A stretch of DNA of 64,000 nucleotides. Origin: Devosia geojensis (GTDB lineage Bacteria; Pseudomonadota; Alphaproteobacteria; Rhizobiales; Devosiaceae). A program made the translations under genes and the position numbers. This document shows positions 9,174-16,911 of the stretch, one piece after another. The DNA lies in NCBI RefSeq assembly GCF_000969415.1, contig NZ_JZEX01000124.1:1-64000 (forward strand), read 5' to 3'. How positions within the stretch are numbered: position 1 is the first letter of the stretch; the number at the start of each line of letters is the position of its first letter. A model generated the notes under the pieces. The model was not told the origin of the DNA and searched no databases. It worked only from the letters and a program-made list of their open reading frames with translations.

Positions 9174-9252
9174 CGGCTCTGTTGTCTCCGCTGGTTTGTG
9201 CGCTTGGCCCTAGCGCCGCGCGAGCGCAAATACAAGGCCAATCGGGAAAGGA

Positions 9253-9286
9253 AAAGGGCCGGTTTCCTTGAGGAAACCGGCCCTTT
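9253..9286 (-). terminator. Rho-independent terminator of rpmF
   Basis: Perfect 15-bp stem AAAGGGCCGGTTTCC with TTGA loop, followed on the minus strand by a T-containing run (CCCTTTTCC). It lies between the rpmF stop and the fumC start. Confidence 0.85.
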
Positions 9287-9316
9287 CAAGACTGGACGAG
9301 CCCAAGCGGGAGAGCC

Positions 9317-9499
9317 TTAGCTCTTGCGCGGCTCGAGAACCTGCCGGCCGCGATACATGCCGGTCTTGAGGTCGATGTGGTGCGGACGGCGCAGCTCGCC
9401 CGAATCCTTGTCCTCGACATAGGCCGGCGCGGCAATCGCATCGGCCGAACGGCGGAAGCCACGCTTCATCGGCGAGGTCTTGCGTTTTGGCACTGCCAT
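9317..9499 (-). CDS. rpmF: 50S ribosomal protein L32
   Basis: A 60-residue ribosomal protein of the large subunit. [20 protein letters not shown] is the alphaproteobacterial L32 N-terminus, and the C-terminus ends [10 protein letters not shown]. The zinc-ribbon cysteines seen in some L32 forms are absent, as is normal in this class. The open frame extends 53 codons upstream, but the conserved ATG at 9499 is clear. It has its own terminator at 9253-9286. Confidence 0.97.
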   Translation of the reverse strand: MAVPKRKTSPMKRGFRRSADAIAAPAYVEDKDSGELRRPHHIDLKTGMYRGRQVLEPRKS

Positions 9500-9670
9500 G
9501 GTCGTTACTCCGAATTCAATAAGGTTTCGCGCCGCATGGCGGCCAACAGACGCCTGTCTGTCATGGAATTGGCGGCCTCTATACAGAAGGACGAGCCGCT
9601 TGGCTAGGGGGTAATGGTTGCTTGCTCCTCTCTGCAAGGCCCCACTTGCACGTGCCAAATTCTGTCAGTA

Positions 9671-9681
9671 CATAAATTATG
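9671..9681. promoter_or_regulatory. Palindrome in brnTA promoter
   Basis: CATAA-A-TTATG is a perfect 11-bp dyad 19 bp before the brnT start, in an AT-rich patch unusual for this sequence. Brn antitoxins repress their own promoter, so this is a candidate BrnA operator; the assignment is inference. Confidence 0.4.
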
Positions 9682-9700
9682 GTCTGTGGGGGCGGGCTGA

Positions 9701-9970
9701 ATGTACGAGTGGGACGAGGACAAGGAAGCACGCAACAGGGCCAAGCATCGTATCGGTTTCTCGTCCGTCTGGCAGTTCGAATGGGATACTGCCGTCTACG
9801 AGAGGGACGACCGGTACGACTACGGCGAGGAGCGTTTCCGGGCGTTCGGCTATATCGGGGAGCGTCCGTTCTGCCTGGTCTACACCCCTCGCGGTGAGAA
9901 CCTGCGCATCATCAGCCTGCGTCCAATGCACGAGAAGGAGGCCAGACGCTATGGCATCTCGAAACGCTAA
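9701..9970 (+). CDS. brnT: BrnT-family ribonuclease toxin
   Basis: An 89-residue RelE-fold toxin. The N-terminus MYEWDEDKEARNRAKHRIGF is the BrnT signature (WDxxKxxxNxxKHxIxF). It continues with DDRYDYGEERFRAFGYIGER and the C-terminal block LRIISLRPMHEKEARRY, equivalent to the family's RIISARxAxxxExxxY. BrnT toxins cut RNA and block translation. It overlaps the downstream brnA by 20 bp, the standard toxin-first order of this system. Complete with no missing motif, so probably active when not bound. Confidence 0.93.
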   Translation: MYEWDEDKEARNRAKHRIGFSSVWQFEWDTAVYERDDRYDYGEERFRAFGYIGERPFCLVYTPRGENLRIISLRPMHEKEARRYGISKR

Positions 9971-10232
9971 ACCCAAACCGCCGCCGAACTACGATCCGGC
10001 CGCGCCCCTGACCGATGAAGAGATTACTCGGCTGCGCCCAGCGCGGGAGTTCTTCGCCGAGCGTGGGATCCCCATGCCCCGACCCGTCGGCCGTCCGCGC
10101 CAGAACAAGACCAAAGTGCGCGTCACCATGCGCCTCGATCCCGATGTCCTCGATTATTTCAGGAGCCAGGGACCGGGCTGGCAAACCCGTATGGGCAAGA
10201 TATTGGCCGAGGCGGCGGGCAAGAAGGACTAG
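9951..10232 (+). CDS. brnA: BrnA-family antitoxin
   Basis: A 93-residue antitoxin with a ribbon-helix-helix DNA-binding C-terminus: KTKVRVTMRLDPDVLDYFR followed by GPGWQTRMGKILAEA, which is the BrnA signature (RLDxDVLxxFR...GxGWQTRxNxxL). The N-terminus with DEEITRLRPAREFF is the toxin-neutralising part. It overlaps brnT by 20 bp. Its TAG stop lies in the left end of the MITE-like element at 10230-10376, so insertion may have trimmed or replaced the original C-terminus (now AAGKKD). Confidence 0.92.
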   Translation: MASRNAKPKPPPNYDPAAPLTDEEITRLRPAREFFAERGIPMPRPVGRPRQNKTKVRVTMRLDPDVLDYFRSQGPGWQTRMGKILAEAAGKKD

Positions 10233-10376
10233 GGTGTGTTGAGATTCAGGTGATGCCGGGCTGCAAATGCCCGTCTTCTGCGCTTCCGGTGCTCACGTAC
10301 CCGAACGTACGCTGCGCGCCGGTTCTCGAAGCCGGCCATTTTCGCCTCGGCCTGACCTGAATCTTAACACTCCCTA
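10230..10376. mobile_element. MITE-like element with 22-bp terminal inverted repeats
   Basis: About 147 bp bounded by imperfect inverted repeats of the form TAGGGWGTGTTRAGATTCAG, with two mismatches over 22 bp; the outer TA dinucleotides would fit a target duplication of the IS630/Tc1-mariner type. The interior has palindromes (GTACCCGAACGTAC; CCGGTTCTCGAAGCCGG) and no open frame, so it must be non-autonomous. The TAG at each end is the stop codon of brnA on the plus strand and of mtgA on the minus strand. No second copy was found in this window. Confidence 0.7.
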
Positions 10377-11090
10377 AAGCGCCAGCGTGCCGCTGGGCGA
10401 CACGCACGCCGCCCGCTGCCCGTATTCGCGTGCCCGTTCCTCGACGATGCCGGCGATGCGCCGCTGGTTGGGCCCCGGATTGCCCGGCAGCCGTACGTGC
10501 GGGTTGGGCAGCGCCGTGACAAGTAATGCCGCACGGTCCCAGGGCAGGTTCTGCGGCGCAATGCCGAACGCCGCCTGCGCTCCCGCGGCGGCGCCGAATT
10601 CGCCGTCCGGTCCCCACTCGGCGATGTTCAAATAGATCTCCATGATCCGTTCCTTGGAGAGGATGAGGTCGATATAGACCGCGAGCGGGATCTCCAGCCC
10701 CTTGCGGATGAAGGAGCGGTCGTTCCAAAGGAAGAGGTTGCGCGCCACCTGCATGGTGATGGTCGAGGCGCCGCGCGTTGGGCGGCCGGCGAAAAGGTCC
10801 TCGACCTCCGTGCGCAGCGCTCCGAGGTCGATGCCCCAGTGGCGGCAGAACTGTCCGTCCTCGCTCATCACCACGGAAGCCTTGAGACGGTCCGAGATAT
10901 CGGCGATGTCGCGCCACTCGCGCTCGACCCGCTGGCCGGTGAGATAGCGCACGAGCATCGGCACCGAGACCGGATCGACGAGGATGTAGACGGGCGTCAG
11001 GATCAGCGGGATGGCCACCAGCACGGCGAGCGCCCCCGCGATCCATCGCAGGAGGCGGCGCAGGGGACGGTTGTGCGTGCGCTTTGGCAT
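10374..11090 (-). CDS. mtgA: Monofunctional biosynthetic peptidoglycan transglycosylase
   Basis: A 238-residue GT51 enzyme that polymerises lipid II into glycan strands. One N-terminal membrane segment (about residues 13-35, LLRWIAGALAVLVAIPLILTP) anchors it to the inner membrane. The catalytic motifs are present: SEDGQFCRHWGID (motif 1 with the catalytic Glu), RGASTITMQVARNLFLW (motif 2), GLEIPLAVYIDLILSKERIMEIYLN (motifs 3 and 4, in consecutive stretch) and PQNLPWDRAALLVTALPNP (motif 5 region). Its stop codon falls in the right end of the MITE-like element. Divergent from ispA. Confidence 0.93.
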   Translation of the reverse strand: MPKRTHNRPLRRLLRWIAGALAVLVAIPLILTPVYILVDPVSVPMLVRYLTGQRVEREWRDIADISDRLKASVVMSEDGQFCRHWGIDLGALRTEVEDLFAGRPTRGASTITMQVARNLFLWNDRSFIRKGLEIPLAVYIDLILSKERIMEIYLNIAEWGPDGEFGAAAGAQAAFGIAPQNLPWDRAALLVTALPNPHVRLPGNPGPNQRRIAGIVEERAREYGQRAACVSPSGTLAL

Positions 11091-11131
11091 GGGCGGGCTT
11101 TGATGCCATAAGCTCAATGCCTTGTCTTGCC

Positions 11132-11148
11132 CCAATCGCGCCGATTGG
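11132..11148. promoter_or_regulatory. Inverted repeat between mtgA and ispA
   Basis: CCAATC-N5-GATTGG, perfect six-base arms, lies midway in the 75-bp gap between the divergent mtgA and ispA starts. It could be an operator shared by both; no regulator is identified. Confidence 0.3.
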
Positions 11149-11165
11149 TTAGCTCTCAACACACG

Positions 11166-12077
11166 ATGCTGAAGCCCTATGACTTTGCCAACGAGGTTGC
11201 CGACTGCGCCCGCTCCGTCGAGGCGGCGCTCGACCGCTATCTCGACCGCGCGCGCCTCTCGGGTCCTGGCCCGGCGGCCGAGCGGGTGGTCGCGGCCATG
11301 CGCCACGGCAGCCTCAACGGCGGCAAGCGCCTGCGCCCCCTGCTGGTGCGCCAGGCCGCGCAGGTCTTCGGCGTTTCGCCCGAGGCTTCGCTGCAGGCCG
11401 GCCTCGCCGTCGAGGCAGTGCACTGCTATTCGCTGATCCATGACGACCTGCCCGCCATGGACGACGACGACCTGCGCCGCGGCCAGCCGACCGTGCATGT
11501 CGCCTTCGACGAGGCGACCGCCATCCTTGCCGGCGACGCGCTCCTCACCCACGCCTTCGCCATCCTCGCCGAGGAGAGCTGCCACCCGGACCCGGCCGTG
11601 CGCATCGCGCTCGTTGCCGAGCTGGCCGCCGGCAGCGGCGCGGGCGGGATGGTCGGCGGGCAGATGCGCGACATCGAGGGGGAAAAGGGCGGCTTTTCCA
11701 ACGGCGACATCGAGACGATGCAGGCCATGAAAACCGGCGCCCTCATCCGCGCGAGCGTGCGGATGGGCGCGATCCTCGGACAGGCCGACCCGCGCGCCCT
11801 CTCCGCCATGACCGCTTATGCCGAGGCGGCCGGCCGCGCCTTCCAGCTCGCCGACGACATCCTCGACGTCACCGCCACCTCCGAGGCGATGGGCAAGGCG
11901 ACCGGCAAGGACGAGGGGCGCGGCAAGCAGACCCTCGTCGGCCAGTTGGGTCTCGAGGAGGCGCGCCGCACCCTCGAGGCGATGGTCGCCGACGCGGTCA
12001 TGGCGCTGCGCACGTTCGGGCCCCGCGCCGACGGCCTGCGTTCGACGGCGCGCTATTTTGCAACGAGGAAGAACTAG
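11166..12077 (+). CDS. ispA: Farnesyl diphosphate synthase (polyprenyl synthetase)
   Basis: A 303-residue all-helical trans-prenyltransferase that condenses IPP with DMAPP and GPP. The first aspartate-rich motif reads HDDLPAMDDDDLRRGQPT, and the second is FQLADDILDVT. GKRLRPLLVRQAA and KTGALI are the other family blocks. The ATG at 11166 was chosen because MLKPYDFANEVADC is the natural start; the frame runs 13 codons further up. Geranylgeranyl synthesis is an alternative for such sequences, but the length and motifs fit IspA. ispG of the same isoprenoid pathway lies 1.6 kb away on the other strand. Confidence 0.92.
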   Translation: MLKPYDFANEVADCARSVEAALDRYLDRARLSGPGPAAERVVAAMRHGSLNGGKRLRPLLVRQAAQVFGVSPEASLQAGLAVEAVHCYSLIHDDLPAMDDDDLRRGQPTVHVAFDEATAILAGDALLTHAFAILAEESCHPDPAVRIALVAELAAGSGAGGMVGGQMRDIEGEKGGFSNGDIETMQAMKTGALIRASVRMGAILGQADPRALSAMTAYAEAAGRAFQLADDILDVTATSEAMGKATGKDEGRGKQTLVGQLGLEEARRTLEAMVADAVMALRTFGPRADGLRSTARYFATRKN

Positions 12078-12147
12078 CCGTGCCCATGACCTCCTGCCGA
12101 CCCGGCGATTTGATTGAAATGTTATCGTACTCCTGGCCCAGGGTTTA

Positions 12148-12627
12148 ATGATGAGTCTTGCCTCCGTCCGCGCCGATCTCGCCCAACGCGCCCCCGACCT
12201 TTCCGTCATCGAGACGCAAGCTTCGACCGCCACGGTCCAACTTGCCGCCGAGGTGCATGGGTGCGAGCCCGGCCAGATCGCCAAGACCCTCTGCATCCGC
12301 GTCAACGGCGACGTGCTGCTCCTCGTCACCCGCGGCGACGCCCGCCTCGACAACCAGAAAGCCAAATCCGCCTTCGGCGGACGCCCGCGCATGCTCGGGG
12401 CCGAGGAGGTCGAGGTCCTCACCAGCCACAAGGTCGGCGGCGTCTGCCCCTTCGGCCTGCCCCAACCCCTGCCGACCTATTGCGACGTTTCGCTGAAGGT
12501 CTACGACGAGGTGATCCCGGCGGCCGGTTCGACGCATTCATCCGTGCGCCTAACGGTTGAACGGCTGGTTGAATTGTGCGGGGGCAGGTGGGCGGACGCC
12601 TGCCTGGTGCCGGTGGAGGTGGCTTGA
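12148..12627 (+). CDS. YbaK/EbsC-family aminoacyl-tRNA deacylase
   Basis: A 159-residue protein of the YbaK/ProX editing family, which removes wrongly attached amino acids from tRNA. The recognisable blocks are EPGQIAKTLCIRVNGDVLLLVT, with the conserved lysine of the QIAKTL segment, KAKSAFGGRPRML, and HKVGGVCPFGLP, the conserved GG.CPFG loop. The C-terminus has AAGSTHSSVRLT, matching the family's GSxxxxxxL region. Starts at 12148 and 12151 are both ATG. It follows ispA by 70 bp, possibly in one transcript. Which mischarged tRNA it edits is not determinable. Confidence 0.85.
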   Translation: MMSLASVRADLAQRAPDLSVIETQASTATVQLAAEVHGCEPGQIAKTLCIRVNGDVLLLVTRGDARLDNQKAKSAFGGRPRMLGAEEVEVLTSHKVGGVCPFGLPQPLPTYCDVSLKVYDEVIPAAGSTHSSVRLTVERLVELCGGRWADACLVPVEVA

Positions 12628-12756
12628 GGGCCCCCTCACCCGCCCCTTGCTGCGCAAGGGTCGACCTCTCCCCCAAAGGGAGAGGTGTGGCACGGTGCCC
12701 TTCTTCACCTCTCCCTTTGGGGGAGAGGTCGGCGCGAAGCGCCGGGTGAGGGGGCC
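12628..12756. repeat. Dispersed repeat B, inverted pair forming a long stem
   Basis: Two copies face each other. Perfect outer arms of 14 bp lie at 12629-12642 and 12743-12756 (GGCCCCCTCACCCG and mirror). Perfect inner arms of 25 bp lie at 12663-12687 and 12706-12730. The units contain CCTCACCC...GACCTCTCCC, a dispersed rhizobial repeat. It fills the gap between the convergent YbaK-type and GNAT genes and could serve as a bidirectional transcription stop. Another copy is at 15986-16043. Confidence 0.75.
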
Positions 12757-12761
12757 TTCCT

Positions 12762-13196
12762 CTATTTCAACCGCTTCCTCATGAACCAGCGCCGGTGCGC
12801 CGGCACCACATCGCCCTCGCGATTCTCCAGCCTCCCGAACGCCTCGTAGCCCATCCGCTCGTAGAACCCGGCGGCGTCCGGCATCGAGGTATCGAGCCAG
12901 GCTCCATGGCAACCGCGGCGAAGACCTTCGGCTTCCCCCTCGGCCATCAGCGCGCGGCCCAGCCCCCTGCCCCGCTGGCTGTCCGCGACCCAGAGGAGCT
13001 TCACCAGCAGCCAACCATAAGCCGTCGAGGCGGCGAGCCCCGCGATCAGCACGCCGCTTTCGTCGCGGATGGAGAGGGTGAAACTAGAATTGAGCGCCTG
13101 CGGCTGACTCGAGCGGATCGCGGCCAGGAGCTCACGCTCGAGCTCGTCGACGAGCGCAGGCTCGGCCTCGGCGAGGACGATCCGCGGCGCGCTCAC
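12762..13196 (-). CDS. GNAT-family N-acetyltransferase
   Basis: A 144-residue acetyltransferase. The acetyl-CoA binding motif appears as LLWVADSQRGRGLGRALMAEGE (Q/RxxGxG/A form), followed by GCHGAWLDTSMPDAAGFYERMGYEAFG, the usual GNAT motif B. The GTG start at 13196 overlaps the HIT gene stop as GTGA, so translation is probably coupled. It is the last gene of an ispG-HIT-GNAT run. The 24 bp around this start are identical to those at the ispG/HIT junction. Substrate unknown. Confidence 0.82.
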   Translation of the reverse strand: MSAPRIVLAEAEPALVDELERELLAAIRSSQPQALNSSFTLSIRDESGVLIAGLAASTAYGWLLVKLLWVADSQRGRGLGRALMAEGEAEGLRRGCHGAWLDTSMPDAAGFYERMGYEAFGRLENREGDVVPAHRRWFMRKRLK

Positions 13197-13208
13197 TCGG
13201 CCGCCTGC
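13185..13208. repeat. 24-bp direct repeat, copy 1 (HIT/GNAT junction)
   Basis: Identical to 13652-13675, 467 bp away in the same orientation. It spans the codons for QAAE, the TGA stop and the GTG start of the next gene followed by Ser-Ala-Pro. Core: GCGCTCACTCGGCCGCC. Confidence 0.85.
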
Positions 13209-13663
13209 GCGAGTGTCAAACGTGCGATCTCGACGCCCAGAGCGCGACGAAGCTCGCCATGGATGTCCTCGGAAAACAGTTCGGCGGTCGACCAATCGTA
13301 GAGCCAGATCGGCATGACGCGGCGCTCCTCGGTCTCGCTGACATAGCGCGGCACGATATGGGCGTGGAGCGCCGGGTCGGTATTGCCGAGAATGTCGTAA
13401 TTGACCCGGAGGCAGCCGGTCACAGCCAGCAATGCATCGCCGATCAGCACCATATCCGTAAGGAAACTAATCCGCTCGCGCGGCCCGAGATCGTTTAGCG
13501 TCGTCACAACCGGATCGGCGAGCAGGATGAGCTGTCCGGGAACGACCTGCTTGTCGCTCATCACTACCCAACCACTACTGACGCGGGCGACCAGCCAGGG
13601 ATTGCGGCCCTCGCGGGCCAAGGCAACCCGCTGGCCGACGACGGTGTCAGCCGGCGCGCTCAC
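13193..13663 (-). CDS. HIT-like (histidine triad) domain protein
   Basis: A 156-residue protein with LHAHIVPRY near residue 104, which resembles the HxHxxPR core of the histidine-triad nucleotide hydrolase/transferase superfamily. The preceding [33 protein letters not shown] fits the helix and strand before the triad; the third histidine of a canonical HxHxHxx is replaced (Val-Pro-Arg follows). The GTG start overlaps the ispG stop by 4 bp and its own TGA overlaps the GNAT start. The gene is bounded by a 24-bp direct repeat, suggesting it arrived as a unit. Function beyond superfamily is not assignable. Confidence 0.7.
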   Translation of the reverse strand: MSAPADTVVGQRVALAREGRNPWLVARVSSGWVVMSDKQVVPGQLILLADPVVTTLNDLGPRERISFLTDMVLIGDALLAVTGCLRVNYDILGNTDPALHAHIVPRYVSETEERRVMPIWLYDWSTAELFSEDIHGELRRALGVEIARLTLAQAAE

Positions 13664-13675
13664 TCGGCCGCCTGC
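13652..13675. repeat. 24-bp direct repeat, copy 2 (ispG/HIT junction)
   Basis: Second copy of the repeat at 13185-13208, covering the ispG C-terminus (QAAE, TGA) and the GTG start of the HIT gene. Both junctions use the same 4-bp GTGA overlap. Confidence 0.85.
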
Positions 13676-14898
13676 TGGCCGGCGCCGAACTTCTTTTCGA
13701 TATAGTCGGCGACCATCGCCTTGAACTGGTCGGCGACGTCCGCACCGCGCAGCGTTGCGACCTTTTCGCCATCGATGAAGACGGGGGCGGCCGGGGTCTC
13801 GCCGGTGCCGGGCAGCGAAATGCCGATATTGGCGTGCTTCGACTCACCCGGGCCGTTGACGATGCAGCCCATGACGGCGACTGAGAGCGTCTCGACGCCG
13901 GGATAGCGCTCGCGCCACTCGGGCATCGAAGTGTTGAGGTGGTCCTGGATATCCTTGGCGAGCGTCTGGAACGTCGTCGAGGTGGTGCGCCCGCAGCCCG
14001 GGCACGCGGCAACGACCGGCAGGAACTGGCGAAAGCCCATGGTCTGCAGCAGTTCCTGCGCGACCTTGACCTCGGTGGTGCGATCGCCGCCCGGCTCCGG
14101 GGTCAGCGAGATGCGGATGGTGTCGCCGATGCCCTGCTGCAAGAGGATGCCCATGGCGGCCGAGGAGGCGACGATGCCCTTGCTCCCCATGCCGGCTTCT
14201 GTGAGGCCGAGATGGAGCGCGTAGTCGCAACGCGCCGCGAGGTCCTGATAGACGGCGATGAGGTGCTGGACGTCGGACACCTTGGTGGAAAGGATGATGC
14301 GGTCGCGTCCGAGCCCGATCTCCTCGGCGCGTTGGGCCGAGAGCAGCGCCGACTGGATGATGGCCTCGCGCTGGACAGCGGCGGCCGACATCGGGTTCGG
14401 CGAAACGGCGTTCTCGTCCATCAGGCGCGTCAGGAGCTCCTCGTCGAGCGAGCCCCAGTTGACGCCGATGCGCACGGGCTTGTCGTAGCGGATGGCGAGC
14501 TCGATGAGGGTGGCGAACTGCAGGTCGCGCTTGGCCTTGAAGCCGACATTGCCAGGATTGATCCGATACTTGGCCAGCGCCTCGGCACAGGCCGGATGGT
14601 CGGTGAGGAGCTTGTGGCCGATGTAGTGGAAATCACCGACCAGCGGCACATCATAGCCCATGGAGGCAAGGCGATCGCGGATATGCGGCACGGCGGCGGC
14701 GGATTCGTCGCGGTCGACGGTGATCCGCACGATCTCTGAGCCGGCGCGGGCAAGCTGCATGACCTGGCGTACGGTCGCATCGATGTCGGCGGTATCGGTA
14801 TTGGTCATCGACTGCACGACGACGGACGCGCCGCCGCCGACGAGGACGCCGCCCACATTGACACCCACCGATTTGCGCCGCGCAGCCGGACCTGCCAT
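13660..14898 (-). CDS. ispG: 4-hydroxy-3-methylbut-2-enyl diphosphate synthase
   Basis: A 412-residue iron-sulphur enzyme of the MEP isoprenoid pathway (GcpE) converting MEcPP to HMBPP. The N-terminal TIM-barrel block [17 protein letters not shown] is typical, with [16 protein letters not shown] and [12 protein letters not shown] following. The cluster ligands are seen in [16 protein letters not shown] and in [22 protein letters not shown] (MGCxVNGPGE). It leads an ispG-HIT-GNAT run with 4-bp overlaps. The reductant in bacteria with this form is flavodoxin or ferredoxin. Confidence 0.95.
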   Translation of the reverse strand: MAGPAARRKSVGVNVGGVLVGGGASVVVQSMTNTDTADIDATVRQVMQLARAGSEIVRITVDRDESAAAVPHIRDRLASMGYDVPLVGDFHYIGHKLLTDHPACAEALAKYRINPGNVGFKAKRDLQFATLIELAIRYDKPVRIGVNWGSLDEELLTRLMDENAVSPNPMSAAAVQREAIIQSALLSAQRAEEIGLGRDRIILSTKVSDVQHLIAVYQDLAARCDYALHLGLTEAGMGSKGIVASSAAMGILLQQGIGDTIRISLTPEPGGDRTTEVKVAQELLQTMGFRQFLPVVAACPGCGRTTSTTFQTLAKDIQDHLNTSMPEWRERYPGVETLSVAVMGCIVNGPGESKHANIGISLPGTGETPAAPVFIDGEKVATLRGADVADQFKAMVADYIEKKFGAGQQAAE

Positions 14899-14982
14899 CT
14901 TGCTTCACCTCGTGACCCGGCAGAAATAGTAGGAAGCGCCTAATCCTGCAATGTTGCGGATCGATGACGGGGAGGAAACGCC

Positions 14983-15954
14983 ATGCAGCATATAGTCGCC
15001 GCACTCGCCCTGCTGCTCATGGGGCTCGCTCCCGTATCGGCGCAACCGCTGACCGGGAACGTCGCCATCCACGACCCGACCATTGCGGTGCTCGAGGATG
15101 GCTTTGCCTCCTTCGCCACCGGCGTCGAGGGCGCCGGGGATGGCGGCCAGATCCGCACCAAGTCGTCGCCGGACGGTATCGACTGGCAGGAGACCGGCGC
15201 CCTGCCCGGCGGCATGCCGCAGTGGGTGATCGAGGAAATGGGCTTCACGCCCAAGAACATCTGGGCGCCTTCGGTTTCCGAGCACGCCGGCAGGCACTAT
15301 CTCTACTATTCTGCATCGACCTTCGGGCGCAACGACAGCGTCATCGGGCTGATGACCAATGACGATCTCCAGGCCGCCGACCCCACCGCCGGATGGCAGG
15401 ACCAGGGACTCGTCGTCCGCTCGCGGCCCGGCGGCGACTTCAACGCCATCGACCCGTTCCGCATCGACAGCGGCGGCAGGGCGTGGCTCGCCTACGGCTC
15501 CTATTGGCAGGGCATAAGGCTGGTCGAGATCGATCCGAAAGGCGGCAAGCCGCTCGAAGGCGCGCAAGCCACCTTCATCGCCTCGCGCGACGGCGGCGCC
15601 ATCGAAGCGCCGGCCATCCTCGAACACGAGGACAGGTTCTACCTCTTCGTCTCGTTCGATGCCTGCTGCCGCGGCGTCGGCTCCACCTATCGCATCATGG
15701 TCGGGCGGGCGGGCGGCATCCAAGGGCCTTACCTCGACCGCGAGGGCAAACCCATGCTCGAAGGCGGCGGCACCGAGATCGTGGCAACGACGGGCAACCA
15801 CATCGGGCCGGGCGGGCAGGAAGTGTTCATGCGCGACGGCGAGCCGTGGCTTGCCTTCCACTTCTACAACCGCGCCCTGGGTGGGACGCCCAACCTCTAC
15901 CTGGCGCCGATCGAATGGGAGGACGGCTGGCCGGTGATTGGGCCGCTGGAGTAA
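14983..15954 (+). CDS. Secreted GH43-family glycosidase (arabinanase-like)
   Basis: A 323-residue protein with a signal peptide (residues 1-20, cleavage near PVSAQ) and a single five-bladed propeller domain of family GH43. The three catalytic carboxylates can be placed: Asp31 in AIHDPTI, an Asp in NAIDPFRID and the Glu in GAIEAPAIL. WAPSVSEHAGRHYLYYSAS and GSYWQGIRLVEI are typical of endo-1,5-alpha-L-arabinanase. So it probably cuts arabinan in the periplasm or outside. No arabinose uptake genes are adjacent; it stands alone between ispG and DUF1232. RBS GAGGAAACGCC precedes the ATG. Confidence 0.87.
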   Translation: MQHIVAALALLLMGLAPVSAQPLTGNVAIHDPTIAVLEDGFASFATGVEGAGDGGQIRTKSSPDGIDWQETGALPGGMPQWVIEEMGFTPKNIWAPSVSEHAGRHYLYYSASTFGRNDSVIGLMTNDDLQAADPTAGWQDQGLVVRSRPGGDFNAIDPFRIDSGGRAWLAYGSYWQGIRLVEIDPKGGKPLEGAQATFIASRDGGAIEAPAILEHEDRFYLFVSFDACCRGVGSTYRIMVGRAGGIQGPYLDREGKPMLEGGGTEIVATTGNHIGPGGQEVFMRDGEPWLAFHFYNRALGGTPNLYLAPIEWEDGWPVIGPLE

Positions 15955-15985
15955 AAGGGAACTACTGAACATGCAACGTGCACTG

Positions 15986-16043
15986 AGCCTCACCTCGCCG
16001 CTTCGGGGAGAGGTCGGCGCTCAGCGCCGGGTGAGGGGGCGCG
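15986..16043. repeat. Dispersed repeat B, single copy
   Basis: GAGAGGTCGGCGC...GCGCCGGGTGAGGGGGC matches the right half of the repeat at 12704-12756. It lies in the 233-bp gap between the GH43 and DUF1232 genes; the remainder of that gap holds further C/T-rich sequence and no gene. Confidence 0.7.
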
Positions 16044-16187
16044 ATCCCAGTGCTCGAGCCGAGAGCCTGTATCGCTCACCCTCGGATGAACGCGGAAATC
16101 CTCTTCCTCCCCCAATGGGCGAGGGAAGACGAAGCATTGTGATTGCCCCGATCTTGAACCACGCCGGACCGGGGCCATTTATGGGTC

Positions 16188-16490
16188 ATGATCAAGATGC
16201 TCATTCCCCGCCTCGTCCTCTTCCGCAAGGAAGTCGTCCAGCTCTGGAAGGCCCTCTTTGCGCCGGAGACACCGCTTCACCTCAAGGTCGCGACGCTGTT
16301 CGTCGCCTTCTACCTGGTGAACCCGTTCGACATCCTGCCGGACTTCGTGCCCCTCTTCGGTTGGGTGGACGACCTGATCCTGGTGCCGCTGATGGTGAGC
16401 TGGATCGTCTCGCGCCTGCCGGTTCCGGCAAAGGCACGGGCGCGATCCGGCCGAGGCGCGACCATCGACGGCAACGCGCGGCGTATCTAA
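16188..16490 (+). CDS. DUF1232 (YkvA-like) membrane protein
   Basis: A 100-residue protein. Residues 35-70 carry FVAFYLVNPFDILPDFVPLFGWVDDLILVP, the DUF1232 signature (PxDLIPDxIPxxGxxDD). It has one or two membrane-associated helices and a basic C-terminal tail. Function is unknown for the family. It ends in TAA, which is the first triplet of a perfect 37-nt palindromic terminator shared with the convergent HigA gene. Confidence 0.85.
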   Translation: MIKMLIPRLVLFRKEVVQLWKALFAPETPLHLKVATLFVAFYLVNPFDILPDFVPLFGWVDDLILVPLMVSWIVSRLPVPAKARARSGRGATIDGNARRI

Positions 16491-16524
16491 ACAAGAAGCC
16501 CGGCAATGCCGGGCTTCTTGTTTA
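16488..16524. terminator. Bidirectional Rho-independent terminator
   Basis: Two perfect 18-base arms around a single A. The stem AAGAAGCCCGGCA is flanked by AAAC on one side and GTTT on the other, so it can stop both the DUF1232 transcript (plus) and the HigBA transcript (minus). Confidence 0.85.
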
Positions 16525-16531
16525 GCGCAGC

Positions 16532-16903
16532 CTATGCCGCGTCGAGATCGTAGGGCCGGACAAGCAGCTCGGCCGGAATGCCCCATTCGCTGTGCAGCTT
16601 GTGGATCATCTCGAGAGTCAACGCGCGCTTGCGGTTGAGGACCTCGGACGCACGCGAGCGCGAGCCGAGAAGCCTGGCGAGATCGGCCTGCGTATAGTCG
16701 TTCCATTCCATATGGGCCCGAATGGTCTCAACGGGATCGAGCTGGGGCGTGGGATGGTGCTTTTTCTCATACGCTTCGACCAGCGAAACCCAGGCATCGA
16801 GCTGAGCCTCTTCCGGCGTCCCAGGCTCAGCTCCCCAGAGGCGATCGATCTCCCGAAGGGCCCCGCGATAGTCTTCCTCGGTAACGATAGGGCGCAGTTC
16901 CAT
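16532..16903 (-). CDS. higA: HigA-type antitoxin (XRE helix-turn-helix)
   Basis: A 123-residue antitoxin. The C-terminal half has an XRE-type helix-turn-helix: NDYTQADLARLLGSRSRASEVLNRKRALTLEMI, about residues 68-100, close to the HigA family pattern (TQxDLAxxxGxxxxVSxxLNxKRxLT). The N-terminal half (EEDYRGALREIDRLWGAEPGTPE) is the toxin-contact region typical of the host-inhibition type. It lies 8 bp downstream of the toxin gene, so the order is toxin then antitoxin. Probably represses from the GTTCCC-N5-GGGAAC palindrome upstream of the toxin. It appears complete although its toxin is broken. Confidence 0.87.
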   Translation of the reverse strand: MELRPIVTEEDYRGALREIDRLWGAEPGTPEEAQLDAWVSLVEAYEKKHHPTPQLDPVETIRAHMEWNDYTQADLARLLGSRSRASEVLNRKRALTLEMIHKLHSEWGIPAELLVRPYDLDAA

Positions 16904-16911
16904 TCCAGCAC

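Noticed and set aside
11091..12431. N-terminal extension of the mtgA frame by about 447 codons
   Set aside because: It runs antisense across ispA and the YbaK-type gene; the MtgA membrane anchor and conserved start begin at 11090.
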